A DNA stretch of 64,000 nucleotides from Nocardioides sp. SR21 (GCF_022761125.1 NZ_JAKWJR010000005.1:310001-374000); one strand, 5' to 3'; positions 27,814-36,291 are shown, counted from the stretch's first letter. The notes: generated by a model from the letters alone, not told the origin. Translations and numbers: made by a program.

Positions 27814-28124
27814 TGGACGAGGCAGTCGTCTGGCTGACGATCTTCATCCTGAGCGTGTTCGTCGGGATCGAGGTGATCTCGAAGGTGTCCTCGACGCTGC
27901 ACACGCCGCTGATGTCGGGCGCGAACGCCATCCACGGCATCATCCTGCTCGGCGCCGTGCTCGTGACGGGCTCGACGGACAACGACGTCGCCCTCGTGGT
28001 CGGGCTGGTCGCGATCGTGCTGGCCGCGGTCAACATGGTCGGCGGCTTCGTGGTCACTGACCGGATGCTCCAGATGTTCGTGCGCAAGAAGAAGCCGGCG
28101 CCGACCTCGGGAGAGGGCGCCTGA
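27813..28124 (+). CDS. pntAB: NAD(P) transhydrogenase subunit alpha, part 2
   Basis: 103 residues, the membrane part of the split alpha subunit. Helices include WLTIFILSVFVGIEVISKV and a segment around SGANAIHGIILLGAVLV, with SGANAIHGI a family signature; a basic tail (RKKKPAP) stays in the cytoplasm. It shares one base with both neighbours (TGATG on each side), so all three subunits are translationally coupled. Confidence 0.94.
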   Translation: MDEAVVWLTIFILSVFVGIEVISKVSSTLHTPLMSGANAIHGIILLGAVLVTGSTDNDVALVVGLVAIVLAAVNMVGGFVVTDRMLQMFVRKKKPAPTSGEGA

Positions 28125-29503
28125 TGCCGACCTGGGTGCAGCTGGTCAACCTGCTCTGCGCGATCTGCTTCGTCCTCGCGCTCAAGGGCCTCTCGGGTCC
28201 GAGGACCGCGCGCGCCGGCAACCTGCTCGGCGCTGCTGCCGCGGTCGTCGCCGTCGTGCTCCCGTTCATCTACCTCGACCTCGAGCACGTGCCGCTGATC
28301 GTCGCCGCGATCGCGGTCGGCTCGGTCGGCGGTGTCATCGGCGCCCAGAAGGTGCAGATGACGCAGATGCCCCAGATGGTGGCGCTGTTCAACGGCGTCG
28401 GCGGCGGCGCGGCCGCGCTGGTGGCGCTGGTCGAGCTGCACGAGATGGTCCCGCACGCGGATGCCGTGAACTGGTTCGTGCTCGCCGCGACCGCCTTCAC
28501 GATCGCGGTAGGCGCGGTGTCGTTCGCCGGCTCGATCGTCACCTTCGCCAAGCTCCAGGAGCTGATGACGTCGCGGCCGGTGATCTTCCCGGGCCTGCCG
28601 ATCGTGTTCGGCGCCTCCGGGATCGCCGCGATCGTGCTCGGGGTGCTGACGGTGACCCAGCCGGCCGTGTGGATCGGCATCGCGCTCGCGCTGCTCGGCC
28701 TGCTGGTCGGTGTGCTGCTGGTGCTCCCCGTCGGCGGCGCCGACGTGCCGATCGTGATCTCGCTGCTCAACGCGTTCACCGGCCTGACCGTCGCCGCCGG
28801 CGGCTACGTGCTGTCGAACGTGGTGCTGCTGGTGGCCGGCACCCTGGTCGGCGCGTCCGGCACGTACCTCACGCTGCTGATGGCCAAGGCGATGGGCCGC
28901 TCGGTCGCGAACATCCTCTTCGGCGCGCTCAAGGGCGGCTCGACGCTCGGCGCCGGCGAGGCGTCGGACCGGCCGGTGCGCAGCGCGGGTCCCGAGGACG
29001 TCGCGATCCTGCTCGGGTACGCCGAGCGCGTCATCATCGTCCCCGGCTACGGCCTGGCCGTGGCCCAGGCCCAGCACACCCTGCGCGAGCTGGTCGACGT
29101 ACTCAGCGCGCGCGGGACGCAGGTCGACTACGCGATCCACCCGGTCGCCGGCCGGATGCCTGGACACATGAACGTGCTGCTCGCCGAGGCGCAGGTGCCG
29201 TACGAGCAGCTGGTCGAGATGGACGACATCAACGGCGACTTCAAGCACACCGACGTCGTGCTGGTCGTCGGCGCCAACGACGTCGTGAACCCGGCCGCGA
29301 AGACCACGCCCGGCGCCCCGATCTACGGCATGCCGATCCTCGACGCCGACGAGGCGAAGCAGATCGTGTTCATGAAGCGCTCGATGCGCCCCGGCTTCGC
29401 GGGCATCGAGAACGAGCTGCTCTTCGACCCCAAGACCACGCTGCTGTTCGGCGACGCGAAGGACTCGCTCGGCAAGCTGCTGAACGCGGTCAAGGCCCTG
29501 TGA
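28124..29503 (+). CDS. pntB: NAD(P) transhydrogenase subunit beta
   Basis: 459 residues: about eight N-terminal membrane helices that make the proton channel (e.g. GSVGGVIGAQKVQMTQMPQMVALFNGVGGGAAALV), then a C-terminal NADP(H)-binding domain (from about 290) with VIIVPGYGLAVAQAQHTLRELVDVL, HPVAGRMPGHMNVLLAEA and VVLVVGANDVVNPAA. ATG 28124 follows the pntAB stop in TGATG overlap. The C-terminal FGDAKDSLGKLLNAVKAL matches the family end. Confidence 0.96.
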   Translation: MPTWVQLVNLLCAICFVLALKGLSGPRTARAGNLLGAAAAVVAVVLPFIYLDLEHVPLIVAAIAVGSVGGVIGAQKVQMTQMPQMVALFNGVGGGAAALVALVELHEMVPHADAVNWFVLAATAFTIAVGAVSFAGSIVTFAKLQELMTSRPVIFPGLPIVFGASGIAAIVLGVLTVTQPAVWIGIALALLGLLVGVLLVLPVGGADVPIVISLLNAFTGLTVAAGGYVLSNVVLLVAGTLVGASGTYLTLLMAKAMGRSVANILFGALKGGSTLGAGEASDRPVRSAGPEDVAILLGYAERVIIVPGYGLAVAQAQHTLRELVDVLSARGTQVDYAIHPVAGRMPGHMNVLLAEAQVPYEQLVEMDDINGDFKHTDVVLVVGANDVVNPAAKTTPGAPIYGMPILDADEAKQIVFMKRSMRPGFAGIENELLFDPKTTLLFGDAKDSLGKLLNAVKAL

Positions 29504-29532
29504 CGTCTGAGCCCCTCTGTCGTTGGAGGGGC

Positions 29533-29709
29533 ATGACGGACGATGAGGACGACCGCCTCGGCCGCCCCGACGGGCACCGCTACGACGCCCCCGAGTCGGA
29601 CGAGACCCGGGTCAGCAAGGAGTGGGTCTACGGCGCACTCGGCCTGCTGGTCGTGGTGCTGATGGTGCTGATCGCCACCGGGAAGGTGCAGATCTTCCCG
29701 GGTGGGTGA
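29533..29709 (+). CDS. small membrane protein of unknown function
   Basis: 58 residues, starting MTDDEDDRLGRPDG with GGAGGGG upstream. An acidic N-terminal part is followed by one membrane helix (YGALGLLVVVLMVLIATGK). It is 29 nt downstream of pntB on the same strand and likely co-transcribed, ending in the palindrome cluster. No known family recognised. Confidence 0.6.
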   Translation: MTDDEDDRLGRPDGHRYDAPESDETRVSKEWVYGALGLLVVVLMVLIATGKVQIFPGG

Positions 29710-29720
29710 TCCGCGCTGTC

Positions 29721-29804
29721 GGAATCCCCGGTCGACCGGGGATTCCCTCGCTTGACGGCCGTTGCAACGGCCTACAGGTGACAGTTTCCCCGGTCGACCG
29801 GGGA
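29721..29804. terminator. cluster of three perfect palindromes between convergent genes
   Basis: A perfect 26-nt palindrome (29721-29746; core CCCCGGTCGACCGGGG with GGAAT/ATTCC ends), a 16-nt palindrome GGCCGTTGCAACGGCC (29757-29772) and an 18-nt copy of the first core (29787-29804) lie in 115 nt between the pntB-side small gene and upp. The two copies of TCCCCGGTCGACCGGGGA are identical. They are likely bidirectional terminators. Confidence 0.65.
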
Positions 29805-29823
29805 TTCCTGTGACGCGTGGGAC

Positions 29824-30465
29824 TCAGCCCACCACGCCGTACAACCGGTCCCCGGCGTCGCCGAGGCCGGGGACGATGTAGCCCTTCTCGTTGAGCTTCT
29901 CGTCGAGGGCGGCGGTGACGACGGTGACGGGGACGTCGAGCCCCTCGAGCTCCTGCTCCAGGCGCGCGCAGCCCTCGGGGGCGGCGAGCAGGCAGATCGC
30001 GGTGATGTGGTCGGCGCCCCGGTCGGTGAGGAACTTGATCGCCGCGGCGAGGGTGCCGCCGGTCGCGAGCATCGGGTCGAGCACGTAGCACTGGCGGCCG
30101 GACAGGTCCTCGGGCAGGCGCTCGGCGTACGTCGACGCCTCGAGGGTCTCCTCGTTGCGGATCATGCCGAGGAAGCCGACCTCCGCGGTCGGCAGCAGCC
30201 GCATCATCCCGTCGAGCATGCCGAGGCCGGCGCGCAGGATCGGGACCACGAGCGGGCGGGGCGTGGCCAGCGTGGTGCCGGTCATCGGGGACACCGGCGT
30301 CACGATCTCGTGGGCGGTGACGCGGACGTCGCGCGTCGCCTCGTAGGCCAGCAGCGTGACCAGCTCGTCGGCCAGCCGGCGGAACGTCGGCGAGTCGGTG
30401 TTCTCGTCGCGGAGGTGGGTCAGCTTGTGGGCAACGAGCGGGTGGTCGACGACGTGCGTGCGCAT
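29824..30465 (-). CDS. upp: uracil phosphoribosyltransferase
   Basis: 213 residues, typical length. It converts uracil and PRPP to UMP. Motifs: [16 protein letters not shown] near the N-terminus, [18 protein letters not shown] (about 70-87), PRPP loop [17 protein letters not shown] (about 126-142, with the conserved ATGGT), and a uracil-binding end [16 protein letters not shown]. The start ATG is 6 nt from a TAGGGT box on the minus strand. It converges with the small gene after pntB. Confidence 0.97.
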   Translation of the reverse strand: MRTHVVDHPLVAHKLTHLRDENTDSPTFRRLADELVTLLAYEATRDVRVTAHEIVTPVSPMTGTTLATPRPLVVPILRAGLGMLDGMMRLLPTAEVGFLGMIRNEETLEASTYAERLPEDLSGRQCYVLDPMLATGGTLAAAIKFLTDRGADHITAICLLAAPEGCARLEQELEGLDVPVTVVTAALDEKLNEKGYIVPGLGDAGDRLYGVVG

Positions 30466-30471
30466 GGTCGA

Positions 30472-30477
30472 ACCCTA
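30472..30477 (-). promoter_or_regulatory. -10 box (leaderless type) of upp
   Basis: On the minus strand TAGGGT ends 6 nt before the upp ATG. Confidence 0.5.
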
Positions 30478-30582
30478 GGGCACGCACGACCCACTCGCGC
30501 AGCCGCAAAGGGGTTGGCCCCGCACCGCTCGTCTGACACTCTGGAGGACGGGCGAGAGGCGAGCGAGGACAGGAGGACCGAC

Positions 30583-31068
30583 ATGAGCGACCAGCTGGAC
30601 GGAGTCGACTTCGCACTGGCCGCCTACCGCGAGGAAGGTGTGTGGACGGTCCAGGAGCTCGTCCACGACGTGCTCGAGGACGTCGACAAGCTGTCGCACG
30701 CGCTGCGCCGGTTCCCCGGCGACGGCGGCGCGGTCGGGCTGGTGGCGATGGACGAGGACTTCTTCGTGATCGTCCGTGTGGCCGGTCCGACGACCCGGGT
30801 GCTGCTCTCCGACATCACCGCGGCCGACGAGTGGGAGCTCGCCAGCTCCGCCGTCGAGTTCCTCGGCCTGCCGCCGCCCGAGGACGAGGACGACCAGGCC
30901 CCGGCCGGCGACCTCGACCTGCTCGGCGACCTCGGCATGCACGCGATGGACATGGGCGTGCTGCTCGACGACTTCGACCTCTACCCCGACGAGATGCTCT
31001 CGGACGTCGCGCGGCGGCTCGGCTTCGGCGAGCTCTTCGACGACGCGGTCGGCCTGACCTCTGCGTGA
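30583..31068 (+). CDS. tRNA adenosine deaminase-associated protein
   Basis: 161 residues matching TIGR03941 in pattern: VDFALAAYREEGVWTVQELVHDVLEDVDKLSHALRRFPGDGGAVGLVAMDEDFFVIVRV, then an acidic linker and LLGDLGMHAMDMGVLLDDFDLYPDEMLSDVARRLGFGELFDD. These proteins occur next to tadA in actinobacteria and their role is unknown. The start ATG has AGGAGGACC upstream. The stop overlaps the tadA GTG (GTGA). Confidence 0.9.
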   Translation: MSDQLDGVDFALAAYREEGVWTVQELVHDVLEDVDKLSHALRRFPGDGGAVGLVAMDEDFFVIVRVAGPTTRVLLSDITAADEWELASSAVEFLGLPPPEDEDDQAPAGDLDLLGDLGMHAMDMGVLLDDFDLYPDEMLSDVARRLGFGELFDDAVGLTSA

Positions 31069-31532
31069 ACAGGCAGGCCTGGGAGGCGGCGATGCTGGCC
31101 GCCCTCGACGAAGCGCGGTCTGCCCTTGCGACGGGCGACGTCCCCATCGGCGCCGTCGTCATCGGCCCGGACGGTAGGACCGTCGGCCGCGGGCGCAACG
31201 TCCGCGAGGCCGAGCACGACCCCACCGGCCACGCGGAGGTGGTCGCGCTGCGCGAGGCCGCCCGCGCGCGCGGCGAGTGGCGCCTCGAGGGCCACACGCT
31301 GGTGGTCACGCTCGAGCCGTGCACGATGTGCGCCGGCGCCGCCGTGCTCAGCCGGGTCGACCGCGTGGTGTTCGGCGCGTACGACGAGAAGGCGGGCGCG
31401 GTGGGCAGCCTGTGGGACGTGGTCCGCGACCGGCGGCTCAACCACCGGCCGGAGGTGCTCGCCGGTGTCCTCGCCGACGAGTCGACGACGCTGCTCGAGG
31501 CCTTCTTCGCCGAGCACCGCGGCACGCCCTAG
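31065..31532 (+). CDS. tadA: tRNA-specific adenosine deaminase
   Basis: 155 residues. It deaminates A34 to inosine in the anticodon of tRNA-Arg(ACG). The zinc-binding pattern is complete: HAEVVALREAA (HAE near 52-54) and PCTMCAGAAVLSRVDRVVFGAYD (PCxxC near 85-89). The start is GTG overlapping the stop of its partner gene, so the two are coupled. Downstream a 13-nt gap leads to a small membrane gene. Confidence 0.95.
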   Translation: MNRQAWEAAMLAALDEARSALATGDVPIGAVVIGPDGRTVGRGRNVREAEHDPTGHAEVVALREAARARGEWRLEGHTLVVTLEPCTMCAGAAVLSRVDRVVFGAYDEKAGAVGSLWDVVRDRRLNHRPEVLAGVLADESTTLLEAFFAEHRGTP

Positions 31533-31538
31533 TACGGT
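31533..31538 (+). promoter_or_regulatory. -10 box (leaderless type) of small membrane gene
   Basis: TACGGT ends 6 nt before the ATG at 31545. Confidence 0.4.
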
Positions 31539-31544
31539 TCCCCC

Positions 31545-31688
31545 ATGAACGAGACCGTCGCGCTGATCGTGGCCTGCGCGGTCGCCGTCGTGCTGATGGC
31601 GGGCCTGGCGTACTGGGGCCTGCGTGCGATGGGGATGAACTCGGACTATCAGGGTCGCGTCGACGACGCCGACGACGACCTGGAGTAG
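31545..31688 (+). CDS. 47-residue single-helix membrane protein
   Basis: It begins MNETVALIVACAVAV, with one membrane helix (about 5-25), then a short acidic tail (RVDDADDDLE). The reading frame is closed by TAG 31686-31688. It lies 12 nt after tadA and overlaps the end of the convergent 224-residue gene by 40 nt. A -10 box 6 nt upstream supports a real gene. No family recognised. Confidence 0.5.
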   Translation: MNETVALIVACAVAVVLMAGLAYWGLRAMGMNSDYQGRVDDADDDLE

Positions 31689-32323
31689 CTCAGCTCGACC
31701 TCCGGCGTACGACGCGTCGCCGTCTCGATCCCCGTGACCAGCAGGTCGCGCAGCCGGGCGTCCGGGTCGGCCGACGCACCGGTCGCGATGCCCAGCACCG
31801 AGCACCGGATCATCGTCGGCGCGGTGTTGCGGCGGAACTGGGCGGACGTGATCGGGCCTGGCGTCAGGAACGTGCGCGACCACGCCACGGCCATCGGCAC
31901 GTCGGCGAGCGCCTGACGCATCGCATCGACACCGTGTACCTGGTCCGGGCCGAGCTCGACGGCGAGCTCCTCGCAGCGGATGAGCCCGGAAGCCAGTGCA
32001 CGCTGGCGTTCCTCGGGTACGTCGAGGATCGCCTCGACCGCGACGGCCGCGACCAGCGACACCTCCCAGCCGAGCCCGTCGCCCTGCACGCCGACGACCG
32101 ACGGGATGTGCTCGACGAGGCCCCGTCGCCCGTGGTCGCTGGTGCTGTCGTTGACCAGCCGGGCCAGCCCGGCCAGCAGCGGGTGGGTGCACTGCGGCTG
32201 GTCGCTCCACTTCTCGCCGGCCAGCACCGACGCCATCTCCATGAAGCACGCGCCCGAGCGCGGGGTTCGGTGCTTGCCGCGGGCGAGCACCGGGAGGCCG
32301 TCAGGAACCACGTTTTTGGCCAT
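31649..32323 (-). CDS. conserved hypothetical protein
   Basis: 224 residues. The N-terminus carries LPVLARGKHRTPRSGACFMEMASVLAGEKWSD then TSDHGRRGLVEHIPSVVGV, patterns I associate with an uncharacterised actinobacterial family. No transmembrane helix or signal peptide is visible. The C-terminal 15 residues (SYSRSSSASSTRP) are low-complexity and coincide with the overlap with the small gene on the other strand, so the 3' end may be imprecise. Function unknown. Confidence 0.65.
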   Translation of the reverse strand: MAKNVVPDGLPVLARGKHRTPRSGACFMEMASVLAGEKWSDQPQCTHPLLAGLARLVNDSTSDHGRRGLVEHIPSVVGVQGDGLGWEVSLVAAVAVEAILDVPEERQRALASGLIRCEELAVELGPDQVHGVDAMRQALADVPMAVAWSRTFLTPGPITSAQFRRNTAPTMIRCSVLGIATGASADPDARLRDLLVTGIETATRRTPEVELSYSRSSSASSTRP

Positions 32324-32364
32324 ACCTCACGATCCGCCTGCACCGGCGCCCGCGCAAGGGGGTA

Positions 32365-33441
32365 TCAGGGCCGCACCTCGTAGACATTGTTGAACGGCGT
32401 CTGCGCGGCGATCCGGAACCGGGTGAACCCGGCCCGCTCGACGACGTCGCGGATCCGCGCCGGACCGGCCTGGGTGCCGAGCGCCGCCCCGACCGGCTGC
32501 GACAGCGAGGCCGGGGTGCAGAGCAGCGTCGAGAAGCCGTAGTAGGCGCGACCGACGGGGCTGAGGTTGTCCTCCACCCGGTCGCCGGCGGCCGGCTCCA
32601 CGATCATCCAGGTGCCCTCCGGGTCGATCGCCTCGCGCACGTGCCGGGCCGCGCCGAGCGGGTCGCCCATGTCGTGCAGGCAGTCGAACATCGTCACCAG
32701 CTCGTAGCCCGCGCCACCGAACTCGGTGGCCGACGCGACCTCGAACCGGGCACGGTCGCCGACGCCGGCCTCGCCGGCGCGCTCGCGCGCGGTGGCGACG
32801 GACCCGGCGTGGTAGTCGAAGCCTGAGAACGTCGAGGCGGGGAACGCCTCGGCCATCAGGACGGTCGACGACCCGTGGCCGCAGCCGACGTCGGCGACCC
32901 GCGCCCCACCCCCGAGCTTCTCGACGACGCCGTCGAGGGCCGGCAACCACTCGGCCACCAGGTTCGCGGCGTAGCCCGGCCGGAAGAACCGCTCGCAGCC
33001 GTCGTGCACGTCGCCGGTGTGCTCGTGCCAGCCGACGCCGGTCGCCGAGCGGGCGGCCTCGATCACCCGGTCCGCGTCGTGGACCGTGCCGTAGGCGATC
33101 TGGAAGAACCCGGGCAGGTACGCCGGACTGGTCTCGTCCGCCAGCGCCACGGCGTGCTCCGGCGGCAGCGTGTAGCGGCCGGAGGCGGCGTCGTACGTCA
33201 CGAACTGTCCGGCCGCCTGGGCGTTGAGCCACTCCCGGGCGTAGGGCAGGCCGGTCTCGGTGCGCGCGGCCAGCTCCTCCGGCGTCGTCGGGCCGTGGGC
33301 GGCGAGGTCGCGGTAGTAGCCGAGGCGGTCCCCGAGGTGCACGAGCGCGCAGTTGAGGGTGGCCCCGACCTCGTCGACGGCGCGGAACACGAACGCCATC
33401 AGCTTGTCGGTGTCGATCTGGGTGGTTGCGTCGGTGGTCAT
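32365..33441 (-). CDS. SAM-dependent methyltransferase with winged-helix N-terminal domain
   Basis: 358 residues. The N-terminal part (about 10-115) is a dimerisation/winged-helix-like domain (LGYYRDLAAHGPTTPEELAARTETGLPYAREWL), and the C-terminal part is a Methyltransf_25-type domain with VADVGCGHGSSTVLMAEAFP (motif I, about 175) and FSGFDYHAGSV. Such proteins, related to Rv2258c/UbiE-like methyltransferases, act on small molecules. The start MTTDATTQIDTDK is preferred because a TACCGT box lies 6 nt upstream. It is divergent from a LysR gene, its probable regulator. Confidence 0.82.
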   Translation of the reverse strand: MTTDATTQIDTDKLMAFVFRAVDEVGATLNCALVHLGDRLGYYRDLAAHGPTTPEELAARTETGLPYAREWLNAQAAGQFVTYDAASGRYTLPPEHAVALADETSPAYLPGFFQIAYGTVHDADRVIEAARSATGVGWHEHTGDVHDGCERFFRPGYAANLVAEWLPALDGVVEKLGGGARVADVGCGHGSSTVLMAEAFPASTFSGFDYHAGSVATARERAGEAGVGDRARFEVASATEFGGAGYELVTMFDCLHDMGDPLGAARHVREAIDPEGTWMIVEPAAGDRVEDNLSPVGRAYYGFSTLLCTPASLSQPVGAALGTQAGPARIRDVVERAGFTRFRIAAQTPFNNVYEVRP

Positions 33442-33447
33442 CCAGTG

Positions 33448-33453
33448 ACGGTA
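33448..33453 (-). promoter_or_regulatory. -10 box (leaderless type) of methyltransferase gene
   Basis: On the minus strand TACCGT ends 6 nt before the ATG at 33441. Confidence 0.45.
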
Positions 33454-33471
33454 GGAAGCCGCGCCATTAGC

Positions 33472-33483
33472 ATCAACACTGAT
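33472..33483. promoter_or_regulatory. candidate LysR-type binding site
   Basis: ATCAACACTGAT contains the ATCA-N4-TGAT dyad (a T-N11-A style LysR box) in the 58-bp gap between the divergent methyltransferase and LysR genes. An outer ATTAG / CTAAT pair brackets it (33467-33471 and beyond 33500). Confidence 0.4.
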
Positions 33484-33499
33484 CACTTGAGGGAGTGAA

Positions 33500-34426
33500 G
33501 TGAAACTAATAGGTCAGGTGCGCGCCGTCCGGGTGCTCTGCGAGGTCGCGGAGCAGGGCTCGTTCTCGGCCGCGGCGCGATCGCTCGGGATGACCCAGTC
33601 GGCGGTCAGCCAGCACGTCGCCGGCCTCGAGCGCGAGGTCGGGCTCCCGCTGGTCGAGCGCGGGACCCGGCCGCTCGAGCTCACGGAGGCCGGTGCCGTC
33701 GTGGTCCGGCACGGACGCGCCATCGCCACCCATCTCGGCAACGCCGAGCATGCACTCGACGAGATCAGCGGCCGGCTGGCCGGCCGGCTCCGGGTCGGCA
33801 GCTTCCCGACCGCGCTCACGACCTTCGTGCCGTCGGCGATCGCGCGGTTCCGCGAGGAGGCGCCCGAGGTGGTGCTGACGATGGTGGACGACCACATGCA
33901 GGGCCTGGTGCCGCGGCTCGAGCACGGCGAGCTGGACCTGGCGGTCATCTACGAGAATCCCGTCCTGCCCGGCGGGGTGCCCGCCGGGCTCGAGCTGGTG
34001 CCGCTCTTCGACGACCCGTACCGCGTCCTGCTGCCCGAGAGGCACCGGCTCGCCCGGCGCCGGAACCGGCTGCGACTCACCGACCTCGCCGAGGACGCGT
34101 GGGTCGGAGGCCGGGTCGGCAGCACCTGGTTCCGGATCCTGCTGCACGCCTGCCGGACCGCCGGCTTCGAGCCGCGCACCCAGCTGGCGACCGACGACTA
34201 CCGGGCGGTGCAGGCGTTCGTGGCCGCGGGCCTGGGTGTCGCCGTGGTGCCCGGGCTGGCGGCGACCAACCCGCTTCCCGGGGTCGAGGTGCGCGACCTC
34301 GCGGCCGGAGGTCCGGTGCGCCGCATCGGCGTCGCCCACCTGTCGGGGACACCGTCGGTGCCCGTCCGCGCGATGACCGCGATCCTGCGCGACGTCACCG
34401 GACGAGGGGCACGACCTCGCGCATGA
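33500..34426 (+). CDS. LysR family transcriptional regulator
   Basis: 308 residues. The N-terminal winged helix-turn-helix is clear: LCEVAEQGSFSAAARSLGMTQSAVSQHVAGLEREVGLPLVERGTRPLELTEAG (about 13-64). The effector domain (from about 90) has the LRVGSFPTALTTFVPSAIARF and DYRAVQAFVAAGLGVAVVPGLAA motifs. The start is GTG 33500. Divergence from the methyltransferase gene suggests it controls that gene and itself. The 3' end overlaps the LLM gene by 32 nt. Confidence 0.92.
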   Translation: MKLIGQVRAVRVLCEVAEQGSFSAAARSLGMTQSAVSQHVAGLEREVGLPLVERGTRPLELTEAGAVVVRHGRAIATHLGNAEHALDEISGRLAGRLRVGSFPTALTTFVPSAIARFREEAPEVVLTMVDDHMQGLVPRLEHGELDLAVIYENPVLPGGVPAGLELVPLFDDPYRVLLPERHRLARRRNRLRLTDLAEDAWVGGRVGSTWFRILLHACRTAGFEPRTQLATDDYRAVQAFVAAGLGVAVVPGLAATNPLPGVEVRDLAAGGPVRRIGVAHLSGTPSVPVRAMTAILRDVTGRGARPRA

Positions 34427-35228
34427 CCCGCTCGAGCTGACCCTCGTGGTCGGCGACCGGCCACAGCAGGAGTTCGTCGACCCCGGCTGCGGCGTACGCG
34501 CTCAGCAGCTCGGCGCAGGCCTCGGGTGGTCCGACGGGCAGCTGCGCGGCCAGCTCGTCCTCGGGCCGGTTGAGCAGCGCCGACAGCCGGGTCAGCCAGT
34601 CGCGCCGCTCCCGGTCGCTGTCGGTCACCCAGGTCCACATGGTCGCCACCGCGCAGGTGAGGTCCGGCGGCAGCGCCGACCGTCCGGCGGCGACCAGGGC
34701 CGGCGTCGTGTTGTACGCCGAGGCCAGCCACCCGTCGCCGAGCCGAGCGACCCGTCGCAGTCCGGCGGCCGACCCCCAGCTCGCGACCCAGATCGGCACC
34801 GGACGGGCCGGCCGCGGCTCCAGCGAGTCGAGGTACGACCGTACGTCCCGCACGGCCGCCTCGAACCGTGGCCAGCGCTCCGCGAAGTCCAGCCCGGCCA
34901 GCGCGTAGTCCGCGGCCGACGACCCCGGTCCGACGCCGAGCGTGAAGCGCCCGCCCGACACGGTGGCGAGCGCGGCCGCCGCCTTCGCCGTCGCGGCCGG
35001 GCCGCGGACGACCGGCAGCGCGGCCGTGGTTGCCAGCCGGAGGTCGCCGCTGGCCTCCACGACGCTGGAGAGCGCCACGATCCCGTCGAGCCACGGGCGG
35101 CTGAAGACCAGGTGGTCGTTCGCGGCCAGGGTGCTGAACCCCAGGCCGGCGGCGGTGCGGGCGTACGACGTCAGGCCCGGCAGGCCCGAGCCGAGATCGG
35201 CGAGCGGCAGATGCGCGCCGTAGCGCAT
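34395..35228 (-). CDS. LLM class F420/flavin-dependent oxidoreductase
   Basis: 277 residues with the luciferase-like monooxygenase barrel: MRYGAHLPLADLGSGLPGLTSYARTAAGLGFSTLAANDHLVF at the start, then LATVSGGRFTLGVGPGSSAADYALAG and PIWVASWGSAAGLRRVARLGDGWLAS. The flavin or F420 choice cannot be read reliably. It is 9 nt after the LacI gene stop on the same strand. A TAGGTT box 6 nt before the ATG lies across that stop codon, so it may have its own promoter. Confidence 0.85.
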   Translation of the reverse strand: MRYGAHLPLADLGSGLPGLTSYARTAAGLGFSTLAANDHLVFSRPWLDGIVALSSVVEASGDLRLATTAALPVVRGPAATAKAAAALATVSGGRFTLGVGPGSSAADYALAGLDFAERWPRFEAAVRDVRSYLDSLEPRPARPVPIWVASWGSAAGLRRVARLGDGWLASAYNTTPALVAAGRSALPPDLTCAVATMWTWVTDSDRERRDWLTRLSALLNRPEDELAAQLPVGPPEACAELLSAYAAAGVDELLLWPVADHEGQLERVMREVVPLVR

Positions 35229-35234
35229 CTGCCG

Positions 35235-35240
35235 AACCTA
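35235..35240 (-). promoter_or_regulatory. -10 box (leaderless type) of LLM gene
   Basis: On the minus strand TAGGTT ends 6 nt before the ATG at 35228 and includes the LacI stop codon TAG. Confidence 0.45.
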
Positions 35241-36227
35241 GGCCGTCGCGACCGTCCCGGTCGACCCGCGCAGCACGAGCTCGGTGGGGAGCACGACGCG
35301 CGGCGGGTCGTCGGCGGCGCGCGACCCGGCGGTCAGCAGCAGCTCCACGGCCGTGCGCCCGAGGTCGGTGTGGGCTCCGCCGAGGGTGGTGAGGCCGGGT
35401 GTGCACACGTCCGCCGCGAAGATGTTGTCGAAGCCCACCACGCTCACGTCCTCGGGCACGCGCAGGCCGCGCTGGGCCAGCCGCTGCATCACGCCGATCG
35501 CGAGCAGGTCGTTGTGGGCGACGACCGCGGTGGCCCGGGCGTTGACGGCAGCGTCCGCTGCCGCGCCGCCCTGGGTGACCTTCGGCGTGAACGGGCCGAT
35601 CCGGCGTGCACCCACGCCGATCTGCTCGGCCGCCCGCTGCAGCGCGGCCCACCGGGTGCTCGCCATCCAGGAGTTCCGCGGTCCGGCGAGGTAGACCAGG
35701 TCCCGGTGGCCGAGCGAGGCGAGGTGGGAGACGACCTGGTGGCACCCCTCGACGTGGTCGAGGACGACGCTGGTCAGGTCGGGCAGCTCCCGGCTCATCA
35801 GCACCACGGGGCGCTGTGCCGCGACCTGGCGCAGGTTCTCGTCCGGGAGCCGGCTGGCCGCGAGCAGGAACCCGTCGACGGCCGGGGAGAGCCGCTGGAT
35901 CTGCTCCCACTCCACGCGCGGTGACTCCTCCGCGTTGACCAGCAGCAGCGTGTACTCCGAGACCCGGGCCCGCATCTCCGCGCCGCGGATCATCTCGAAG
36001 TAGTGCGGGTTCGCGATGTCGGAGACGACCATCGCCACCGTGTGGTGCTTGCCCGAGAGCAGGGCACGCGCGTGCGGGTTGGGCCGGTACCCGAGCTCCG
36101 CCGCGACCGCGACGATGCGGTCCCGGGTGGCCGCCGACACCCGCCCGGGCTGGGAGAACGCCCGGGAGACGGTCGAGGTCGCGACGCCGGCGGCGGCGGC
36201 GACGTCGTAGATCGTGGGGCCGGACAC
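35238..36227 (-). CDS. LacI family regulator of the shikimate/TRAP locus
   Basis: 329 residues with an N-terminal LacI helix-turn-helix (GPTIYDVAAAAGVATSTVSRAFSQPGRVSAATRDRI) followed by RPNPHARALLSGKHHTVAMVVSDIANPHYFEMIRGAE, the hinge and periplasmic-binding-like effector domain. Start is GTG 36227; another GTG 6 nt upstream (36233) is equally possible, and no ribosome-binding site decides. It is divergent from the TRAP gene cluster across 78 bp with a four half-site operator. It most likely represses the cluster until a substrate or its intermediate binds. Confidence 0.92.
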   Translation of the reverse strand: MSGPTIYDVAAAAGVATSTVSRAFSQPGRVSAATRDRIVAVAAELGYRPNPHARALLSGKHHTVAMVVSDIANPHYFEMIRGAEMRARVSEYTLLLVNAEESPRVEWEQIQRLSPAVDGFLLAASRLPDENLRQVAAQRPVVLMSRELPDLTSVVLDHVEGCHQVVSHLASLGHRDLVYLAGPRNSWMASTRWAALQRAAEQIGVGARRIGPFTPKVTQGGAAADAAVNARATAVVAHNDLLAIGVMQRLAQRGLRVPEDVSVVGFDNIFAADVCTPGLTTLGGAHTDLGRTAVELLLTAGSRAADDPPRVVLPTELVLRGSTGTVATA

Positions 36228-36246
36228 GGGCACAGCCAACGCGATC

Positions 36247-36283
36247 TGGCAACAACTTGGCAACCCCTTGCCATCATTTGCCA
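36247..36283. promoter_or_regulatory. nested LacI operator with four half-sites
   Basis: TGGCAA at 36247-36252 and 36258-36263, and the reverse complement TTGCCA at 36268-36273 and 36278-36283. They form two palindromes around one centre (near 36265), with half-sites spaced 10-11 bp (one helical turn). The site lies between the divergent LacI and TRAP genes. Confidence 0.75.
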
Positions 36284-36291
36284 CGGGTCCG

